64,000 nt of DNA, from assembly GCF_018860155.1 (NCBI RefSeq), contig NZ_JAHKNI010000001.1, forward strand, positions 199,333 to 263,332. The letters are read 5' to 3'. The notes under the pieces are model-generated. The model ran no database searches, had not been told where the DNA came from, and saw only the letters and a list, made by a program, of their open reading frames with translations. Source of the DNA: Nocardia albiluteola (lineage in GTDB: Bacteria > Actinomycetota > Actinomycetes > Mycobacteriales > Mycobacteriaceae). This document shows, piece after piece, positions 53,555-64,000 of this stretch. Both the position numbers and the translations under genes were made by a program. Each line of letters begins with the position of its first letter. Within the stretch, counting starts at the first letter, position 1.

Positions 53555-54196
53555 TCATCGGGACCGGCGGACCCGCCCGCCGATCTCGATCCGCCCGCCT
53601 GACAGCGGCTTCGCCACGATTTGCGAGCCCCGCCCCTGCGTGATGGTGAGTGGGCGGCCGAGGTCCGCGGTGAGAATTATCGCCGCCGCTCCCGTCGCCT
53701 CGTCCTCGTCGATGCCGTCACCGCGCCCGGGAAATGCCCGGGCCCGCACCGTGCCCGCGACCTCGTCTTCCCAGGCCCAGGCGTAGATCCACTCTCCTGG
53801 CGGCGGCACCTCGAGCGCATCCACCTCGGCGGCGGACCCGAATCGGCGCAGCGTGCGCGGTGGCGCCCACTCGGATTGCGCTGTGATCCAGCTGAATTCG
53901 CCGTCCCGGCGAGCGGTGACCCGGCCCGCGCGGGTGCCGAGCTCGTCCACTCCGAGCAGCCACGCGGTGCCCACGCACGGATGCCCGGCGAAGGTCATGC
54001 GCACCGAGGGCGTCCAGATATCGATCTCGCCAGCGTCCACATCGTCGACGAACACCGTCTCGCTGAACCCCAGCCGCCGCGCGAACTCCAGCCGCTCATC
54101 GTCCGCGACGGTCGCGCCGTCGCGTACCACGCCGAGCTGATTCCCGAACCGCCCGTCGGGCCCGCAGAAGACCCGAACCACCTCATAATCGACCAC
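53555..54196 (-). CDS. PhzF family protein (short form)
   Basis: 213 residues. 'VVRVFCGPDGRFGNQLGVV' and 'FARRLGFSETVFVDD' (with the catalytic glutamate) begin the PhzF fold; 'VRMTFAGHPCVGTAWLLG' and 'ATGAAAIILTADLGRPLTITQGRGSQIVAKP' are the two conserved loops. PhzF proteins are usually 260-300 residues; here part of the second domain is shortened. Many relatives are isomerases of unknown substrate, not phenazine enzymes. The GTG at 54196 begins directly at the conserved N-terminus. No phenazine genes are nearby. Confidence 0.85.
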   Translation of the reverse strand: MVDYEVVRVFCGPDGRFGNQLGVVRDGATVADDERLEFARRLGFSETVFVDDVDAGEIDIWTPSVRMTFAGHPCVGTAWLLGVDELGTRAGRVTARRDGEFSWITAQSEWAPPRTLRRFGSAAEVDALEVPPPGEWIYAWAWEDEVAGTVRARAFPGRGDGIDEDEATGAAAIILTADLGRPLTITQGRGSQIVAKPLSGGRIEIGGRVRRSR

Positions 54197-54339
54197 CCCG
54201 AACAGTTAACCCTGCCGGTCCCCTGGTGCATCGGGCTGCCGTGCGGTTCGGCGGTCTACACCGTCTTATAGCTCGTCGCTGAAGTAGAGACCGCTCATCG
54301 CCGATGCGGGGGCCACCGCCGTCGCTAGGGTCTCGTCCT

Positions 54340-55083
54340 ATGGCCTTGCTAGTGCACCTGACACCGGAGAAGAACGCCCGGCGAATCCGCCGTGCGGGCA
54401 TTGCCGCGAGTGGCTCTCGGAAGGGAGTGTTCTGTATGCCGGTGATGCCGTCTTATGTGCTGTCACACCAATGGTTGCGCGAGCTGCGTCGCGGCGGGCA
54501 GCGGCTGATCGTCGCGGTGGATTTCCGGATACGCGATGACGAAAGGGTTCTCGTCGGACACTACTCGGCAGGCCAGGTGGAAATGCGTGTGGCCGAGGCT
54601 GTTTCGGTCATTCTCCACGCCGAGGACGCGCGCGGGTACGAGATCCTGGTACCTCGCGCGATCGCACCCGCTGAACTGCATCGGGTTCGGCATGTACGGC
54701 AGGTCACCGGGTGGCGGTATCGCCCGAACGCACACGGTCAGCGGCCCTGTGCGTGTCCGGTGTGCTTGGGACGCGGCGAATTCAAGGCCGCCGACCTTCG
54801 TCGCAGGTTCGCCACAGAACCCCCGGAGCTAACGAAGCCTCAACTGCTGGCCCGATTGCACAACCCGGACTGCGACGACGATCTGATCGACGCACTCTGC
54901 GGCTTGGGTCGCAAGAGCCGTGGCGACGTCGCCGACGTCGCACCTTTCGTCGACCACCCCAACCCGGATGTCCGTTACGTTCTCGCATTGGCGCTGCGCA
55001 GCTACCGCGGTGGCGAGGCTCGCCGGCTCCTCGTTCGCCTGGCCGCAGATACCGATCCCGATGTGCGTGACGTGGCGACGTGA
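54340..55083 (+). CDS. Two-domain protein: ART-like N-terminus, Cys motif, HEAT repeats
   Basis: 247 residues. The N-terminal 130 begin 'LVHLTPEKNARRIRRAGI', a form seen in DarT-like and other ADP-ribosyltransferase-fold proteins (LxHxTxxxN...I...G), followed by 'GVFCMPVMPSYVLSHQWLRELRR' and 'RLIVAVDFRIRDDERVLVGHY'. A cysteine cluster C137-x-C-x2-C142 follows. The last 80 residues contain HEAT-like repeats ('VADVAPFVDHPNPDVRYVLALALRSY' and 'ARRLLVRLAADTDPDVRDVA'). The family is uncharacterised. The ADP-ribosyltransferase assignment is inference from a short motif. ATG 54340 starts the conserved part. Confidence 0.75.
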   Translation: MALLVHLTPEKNARRIRRAGIAASGSRKGVFCMPVMPSYVLSHQWLRELRRGGQRLIVAVDFRIRDDERVLVGHYSAGQVEMRVAEAVSVILHAEDARGYEILVPRAIAPAELHRVRHVRQVTGWRYRPNAHGQRPCACPVCLGRGEFKAADLRRRFATEPPELTKPQLLARLHNPDCDDDLIDALCGLGRKSRGDVADVAPFVDHPNPDVRYVLALALRSYRGGEARRLLVRLAADTDPDVRDVAT

Positions 55084-55104
55084 CCGGTGTGGGGGAGCTG
55101 GCTG

Positions 55105-57069
55105 CTACCGTCCGGGTCCCGGCGGAAGTTGGCGCGCGCCACGGTATTCCAGTTCAGTGTCACCGGGGCGGGGGGTGAGGGCGTTCAGGCGGTCCGAGGC
55201 AGACAGGCTGTTGTGCTCGCCGGTTCTCCGGGACAGGGCAGAGTGTTGTGCGGCGTGGGGGGCGGCGTCGATGACGGTGTTGCCGTGGGCGGGATTCCCC
55301 GGGACGCCCAGTTCCGTCGAGTCGACGGTGACCTTGCGGTTGCGGCGGAGGGTGAAGGTGATCTCCTCGGATTCCTCGAAGACCTGCCGGACCGTGCGGA
55401 GGGGACTGGTGGCGGTGTCGATGGCCGTGTCGATCGCGTCGGTGACGAACGAGGGGACCAGGGGGCGGATCCAGCGGGCCGCGGTGTCGGTGAAGGGGAC
55501 CGTGCCGATGATCGGGAGTTCCAGTCCGCCAGCCTTTTTCGCGGGTTCCAGTGTGCCCGGAGTGGCGGGGGCCAGGGCGTTCGAGGTCCGGGTTGCGGGG
55601 AGATTCGACGGTACGGACACGGTGCCCTCCTGGGTGTGGTCGGCCGGGTTGGCGGCCGGAAGTTCGGCCAGCGCCTCGAATTCCGCGACGGCGCGGCGCT
55701 GGGGTGCGGTGACACCGATCTCGACGCCGCCGATCGCGGCGATGATGCGGCGGCGCTGTTGCTCGCGATCGATGACGGTGTCGGCGTGCACGGCCAGGCG
55801 GGCGGCGGCCAATTCCTGGTCGGTGCGCAGTATTTCGGCCTCGGCGCGGGCCTGCGCCTGCCGGACGGCGATCGCGGCGGTGGCGTCTCGCTCGGCGCGA
55901 TCGGCGGCGGCGTGCGCGAATAGCTTTCGGTCCAGAGTGGTTTCGCCGCGCCAGCGGCGCAGCAGCAGCGGCAGCAGGGCCAGGGCCACAGCGATCAGGA
56001 TGGTCGCCAGCCGCAGCGCCAGGGCGCCGGGGTGGGACAGGGTGTAGTCGTTCAGCGTGACCCAGCGCGCGCCCAGGCCGCGGTCGCCGGTCCGAAACGC
56101 GGTGGTGCGGGCCTGATCCAGCGCCTGCTGGTCCCTGGTGACGGCGTCATCGAGCGGCTGGACGCGGGCCTGCGCGGCGGCCAGCCGGGCGCGGGCGTCG
56201 TCGAGCATGCTGTTGTCGGTCTGGGTCTCCGGACCGCGGCCCGGCACGCCGGTGATCTTGTCCTGCGGGCAGGCCGGGGTCGGGTTGTATTCGCAGCGGG
56301 CGATGATCAGCGCCTGATCGATGTCCGTCTGTGCGGCGGTAATCGTGCCGCCGAGAGCCTGGCGGTCGGACTGCGCCCGATCCAGCGCGGCGCGGGCATT
56401 GACCACAGCCGGCGCGGAATCGGCGGCGCGGCGCGAGGTCTCGTCGAGCTGACGGTCGACCGTGCCGCCCAGCAGCACGGTGCTCGCGAGCTCGGCGACC
56501 ACGATTCCCGCCACGGCGGCGATCGCGACCCGGCCGATCGTCCCGCGATCCCACCGGGCGCGCGATCCGTCGTGGGTATCGGGCAGCGGCGCGGTCGCCA
56601 GCGCGCGGCCGACGGCTCCGAGCAGGAGCGCGGTGATCAGCGCCGCGAGGATGACCAGCAGGGCGGGCCAGTGCCCGGCCGCGCTCGCGAGCGTGACGAC
56701 CACGCCGCCGATCACGGCGAACAGCAGCACGACCGCGCCGGTGATCGCATAGCTCGAGCGCTCGTGGCGCTCGGCGGCATCGGAACTCGCGCCGCCGAGC
56801 CAGGTCAGCAGATGCTCCGCGCGCGTACGCAATGCCCGGCCGAGTTCGTGGCGGCCGATCCAGATGCGGGATGCGCGGGTGGCCGCGGAGATCCGGGCGC
56901 CGGAAGTCCTGGTCCCTTCGCCGGTCGTCGCCGAGCCCCCGGCGCCGGAAGCGCGCGTCCCGCCACCGGATGCCGCGAAGGCCCCGGCGCCGCCGCCGAC
57001 TGCGGACTGGTCCTCGCGGTCGGCGCCTGCCGCCGGGTAGGTCGAATCGGACGGTTCATGGGCGGTCAT
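55105..57069 (-). CDS. DUF4407 membrane protein
   Basis: 654 residues. A disordered Ser/Thr/Gly-rich N-terminus of about 75 residues is followed by membrane helices at about 108-130, 135-155 and 178-200, a long charged coiled-coil loop ('DRAQSDRQALGGTITAAQTDIDQALIIARCEY', 'RARLAAAQARVQPLDDAVTRDQQALDQAR'), a fourth helix 'LATILIAVALALLPLLL' and a cytosolic coiled coil ('RAERDATAAIAVRQAQARAEAEILRTDQELAAARLAV'). This is the DUF4407 layout. The function is unknown; some relatives sit in mobile-element or conflict loci. It converges with the ART-like/HEAT gene, 21 nt apart. Confidence 0.85.
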   Translation of the reverse strand: MTAHEPSDSTYPAAGADREDQSAVGGGAGAFAASGGGTRASGAGGSATTGEGTRTSGARISAATRASRIWIGRHELGRALRTRAEHLLTWLGGASSDAAERHERSSYAITGAVVLLFAVIGGVVVTLASAAGHWPALLVILAALITALLLGAVGRALATAPLPDTHDGSRARWDRGTIGRVAIAAVAGIVVAELASTVLLGGTVDRQLDETSRRAADSAPAVVNARAALDRAQSDRQALGGTITAAQTDIDQALIIARCEYNPTPACPQDKITGVPGRGPETQTDNSMLDDARARLAAAQARVQPLDDAVTRDQQALDQARTTAFRTGDRGLGARWVTLNDYTLSHPGALALRLATILIAVALALLPLLLRRWRGETTLDRKLFAHAAADRAERDATAAIAVRQAQARAEAEILRTDQELAAARLAVHADTVIDREQQRRRIIAAIGGVEIGVTAPQRRAVAEFEALAELPAANPADHTQEGTVSVPSNLPATRTSNALAPATPGTLEPAKKAGGLELPIIGTVPFTDTAARWIRPLVPSFVTDAIDTAIDTATSPLRTVRQVFEESEEITFTLRRNRKVTVDSTELGVPGNPAHGNTVIDAAPHAAQHSALSRRTGEHNSLSASDRLNALTPRPGDTELEYRGARQLPPGPGR

Positions 57070-57716
57070 GGGAGCTCACATCCTCTGTGTCCCAAGCGTT
57101 TTCGCGGCTCGGCGAAACCCTCGAGTGTGTCTGTCACGCCCGCGCGTGGACTGATTCGGCCCCCAGGGTGACAGCGTGGCTCACTGCGCACAACCCCAGC
57201 CACGCGCTCGAGATTCAGACTGACAGGCTGACCCCGGATCTACCGAGTGTGGGACAAAGGATGTGGTCAGCCTCACACGCGGCCTCGGTCCGCCCGCCCC
57301 GGATGCCAACGTGTGCGGGCGCGACGATTCCTGGTGCGGCTGCGCCATGCCGTGCCCTTCGGCGTGAATGCGCTTCAGACCGGTGCCGCTGTCGGCGTCT
57401 CCGGCCAGCGGCACGCCGTAGCTCTGCCCAAATATCAAATACAGGTGAGGTTTGCCCATAGTCGGACGCCGAGTGTCGATGCTCTCGTCTCCTGCCCCCG
57501 CACTCACGGGCAACGTGGCTTCGGTCCGCACCCTTGATGTTGCGGGTATGCGAGCGGAAACCGCAGGTTGCGGCCGGGTGTGCGGCGATCACAGGGGTGC
57601 ATTTGGGGCCGGTCCCTCGCGAATCTCTGGGCCATTGGCGATGATTGGCGTCGGACACGGCCTTACCATTCGGAAACATGCCGCGTCCTCACACGGGCAG
57701 GACGGGAGGATCGAAA
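57070..57716. other. 647-nt intergenic region
   Basis: No convincing gene was found. Several short frames exist on both strands (for example a 92-codon minus frame ending at 57181), but none has a family pattern or a good ribosome-binding site. The region separates the divergent DUF4407 and chorismate mutase genes and probably carries both promoters. Confidence 0.45.
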
Positions 57717-58337
57717 GTGCGTATATCCGCGCTTGTATTGGCGGCCACGGCCGTCTTCGGGGCGATGTCGGTGGAGGTGGCGCCAATGACGATCGACGGG
57801 ATGGCTCCGGTCGCGCAGGCTCAGGCGCCTGCGGATGTGCAGGCTCCGGCGGGTCTGGATTCACTGGTGGCGCTGGTGCTGCAGCGGCTCAACACCGCGG
57901 ACGCCGTGATCGCGGCCAAGTGGGTGGGCGCGCGCGGGCAGGCTCCGGCGGTCGATGATCCGGCGCGCGAGCGCGAGGTCTACGACTCCATGGGGCGTGC
58001 CGGCGCCGAGCTGGGGCTGCCGCAGCCGTGGGTGCGGCAGGTGTTCTTCGGTCAGATCGAGGCCAACAAGATGGTGCAGCGCGGACTCATCGCGCGCTGG
58101 CGCTTCGACCCGGCGGCCGCGCCGGTGGCTTCTCCGAACTTGGCCGCGGTCCGTCCGCTGATCGACCGGGCGAACGACGGCATCGTGCGACAGCTGGCGC
58201 TGCACCGCGCCGAACTCAGCGGTCCGGGGTGCGCGCCGCGCCTGTCGGCCAGCGTGTTCGCGATCTTCGGCGGGGGAAGGTCCGACGGACTGCACGAGGC
58301 GGCGCTAGTCCGGGCAGCCGCCGCGCTCTGCGCCTGA
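57717..58337 (+). CDS. Secreted chorismate mutase (AroQ-gamma type)
   Basis: 206 residues. A signal peptide ('VRISALVLAATAVFGAMSVEVAP', possible cleavage after 'VAQAQA') is followed by an all-helical domain: 'LDSLVALVLQRLNTADAVIAAKW', 'DPAREREVYDSMGRAGAELGLPQPWVRQVFFGQIEANKMVQRGLI' and 'RPLIDRANDGIVRQLALHR'. The arginine, lysine, Q-I-E and N-K positions are those of exported chorismate mutases such as mycobacterial Rv1885c. Two cysteines ('GPGCAPRL' and 'AALCA') suit the known disulfide. It converts chorismate to prephenate outside the cytoplasm; why is unclear in this family. GTG 57717 has GGGAGGA. Confidence 0.9.
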   Translation: MRISALVLAATAVFGAMSVEVAPMTIDGMAPVAQAQAPADVQAPAGLDSLVALVLQRLNTADAVIAAKWVGARGQAPAVDDPAREREVYDSMGRAGAELGLPQPWVRQVFFGQIEANKMVQRGLIARWRFDPAAAPVASPNLAAVRPLIDRANDGIVRQLALHRAELSGPGCAPRLSASVFAIFGGGRSDGLHEAALVRAAAALCA

Positions 58338-59199
58338 GTCTGGTCACCTCACTCCCGGCGCCCCGGCGCCCCGGCGACCGGAGCCCCGGCGACCGGAGCC
58401 CCGCACTGGTGACGCTTTCGGCACCTCATGCGGCCGATCGATGCGGCTGGCCTTCTTTGCTGCATGTTCCGCGGTGGGCGAAATGTGTGAGATAGTGCAC
58501 AGTCGATTGTTTGCTGAAAGTGTGCTATGGCGCAACTGGATGAACAAGTCCGTACGGTCTGAACGTTGCTCTGGCTCGATGTTTCCATGTCCGGAAGGTC
58601 TCGATCGTGTGTCCGGAAAGTTAGCCGCCTTACAGGCGGTTTGTCCGGTCCGTGGGCGGGGAATTCCTGATCGGTGCAGGTTAGAGGGCATCTAGCAGCT
58701 TATGTACACGCCGCGCGGTCACGGACCCGTGGTTCCGGGCAACAGTGGGATACACGACTGAGCGATCGCCAATCTCTGCTTTACACTGGAGAACGCGCAG
58801 GTAGTGGAGGACCGATGGAGAAGCCCAGGTAGGCGCCGTAATTAGGAGAGCCTGAGTTGGTTGGGCCACGGTCCTGACTTATCGTTTGCTCTTACGCCGG
58901 GTACGAAATGCCCGGCTATATCGCCCAATTCGGTCACGAGCCGATGGTCATAACGACGTTCGGCAGGGACCTCTCCGCCTGACGGGCGAACCTTGGCGCC
59001 ACGTGTACGGAACATGCTAGGGCACCGCTACCGCCGAGCACCCGACGATGAAACCAGACGCGGGTGGACAACTGGAGAGTTGACTGCACGGGACGACCAT
59101 CAGCGCCGCTGGTCTGACGAAAACCCTCCGGGCGCAGTCTGACGGAGGCGTTCGACGAAGGCCATATTTCATCGAAGGCCTGATTTTGAAGGCAGAGGC
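58338..59199. other. 862-nt region upstream of gltB
   Basis: No gene is called. 58355-58400 contains short tandem repeats (ggcgaccggagcccc twice). Composition is AT-richer from 58440 to 58920. CCGCCT-TAC-AGGCGG at 58625-58639 followed by TTT is a small terminator-like stem. A 62-codon minus frame (58681-58869) and an 84-codon plus frame (58441-58695) lack support. The length allows for a long untranslated leader or several promoters for gltB. Confidence 0.45.
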
Positions 59200-63882
<4,683 letters not shown>

Positions 63883-64000
63883 GGCAGTCAGCGCGTTTGT
63901 GATGTCGACGAAGCGCTGTGACATATCAAGGCCGCGCGTGGGTAGGGCAGTGGTCGCGTCTGGAATGTCGACGAGGCGCTGTGACATATCAAAGAGTCAG

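Noticed and set aside
57181..57531. 116-codon minus-strand frame between DUF4407 and chorismate mutase
   Set aside because: No recognisable domain, and overlapping frames of similar size exist on the plus strand.
58681..58869. 62-codon minus-strand frame upstream of gltB
   Set aside because: Weak helix-rich look only; no ribosome-binding site and no family match.

Overview
The window is high-GC actinobacterial DNA and reads as a Nocardia or close relative (Corynebacteriales). The strongest evidence is the block at about 17-32 kb: ppiA, a PH-domain membrane protein, crgA, trpG, pknB, pknA, pbpA, rodA, pstP, fhaB, fhaA and tRNA-Leu, in the order known from the replication-origin side of mycobacterial chromosomes. 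tRNA-Ala(UGC) near the left edge, actinobacterial DnaA-box sequences and gltB at the right edge also suit an origin-proximal position. Genus is an inference; no 16S gene is present.

Layout. 0-6.5 kb: a cupin/AraC-type regulator cut by the left edge, tRNA-Ala, a DUF3224 barrel protein, a scar joining an IS3 transposase remnant to a truncated bile-acid-symporter gene, a DUF4267 membrane protein, an FAD-linked oxidase and a large LuxR (LAL) regulator. 6.5-10.6 kb: a zinc-uptake operon (lipoprotein, ATPase, two permeases, Zur) behind a palindromic operator. 10.6-17 kb: alpha/beta hydrolase, tautomerase, LysR, a class III adenylate cyclase with a regulatory domain, and a DrrAB-type exporter. 17-32 kb: the cell-growth and phospho-signalling core, with a split RibD-like reductase/deaminase pair placed between trpG and pknB. 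32-41 kb: a secreted propeller-like protein, a low-GC gap, then SpoIIM/RDD/DUF58/MoxR/DUF4129-DUF4350/membrane protein, a widespread actinobacterial membrane-associated MoxR cluster.

41-58 kb is accessory. It holds a TetR/MFS efflux pair with two operators, a CGNR-family regulator divergent from a phosphotriesterase-like hydrolase and CMD protein with two GTAACG palindromes between them, a candidate immunity protein beside a decayed polymorphic-toxin gene, DoxX, an HxlR-controlled ferredoxin / ferredoxin reductase / P450 chain followed by the tail of a lost second P450, a methyltransferase, a short PhzF protein, a two-domain ART-like/HEAT protein, a DUF4407 membrane protein and a secreted chorismate mutase. 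59-64 kb: full-length glutamate synthase large subunit, whose 3' end runs into a 63-bp repeat where gltD would be expected.

The items most worth a second look are the two double-operator regulatory modules (42.45 and 45.87 kb), the 177-bp in-frame duplication at the N-terminus of the MFS pump, the 21-codon repeat after gltB, the fused DUF4129-DUF4350 protein, the ART-like/HEAT protein, the P450 tail remnant and the DnaA-box pairs at 10.6 and 19.25 kb.
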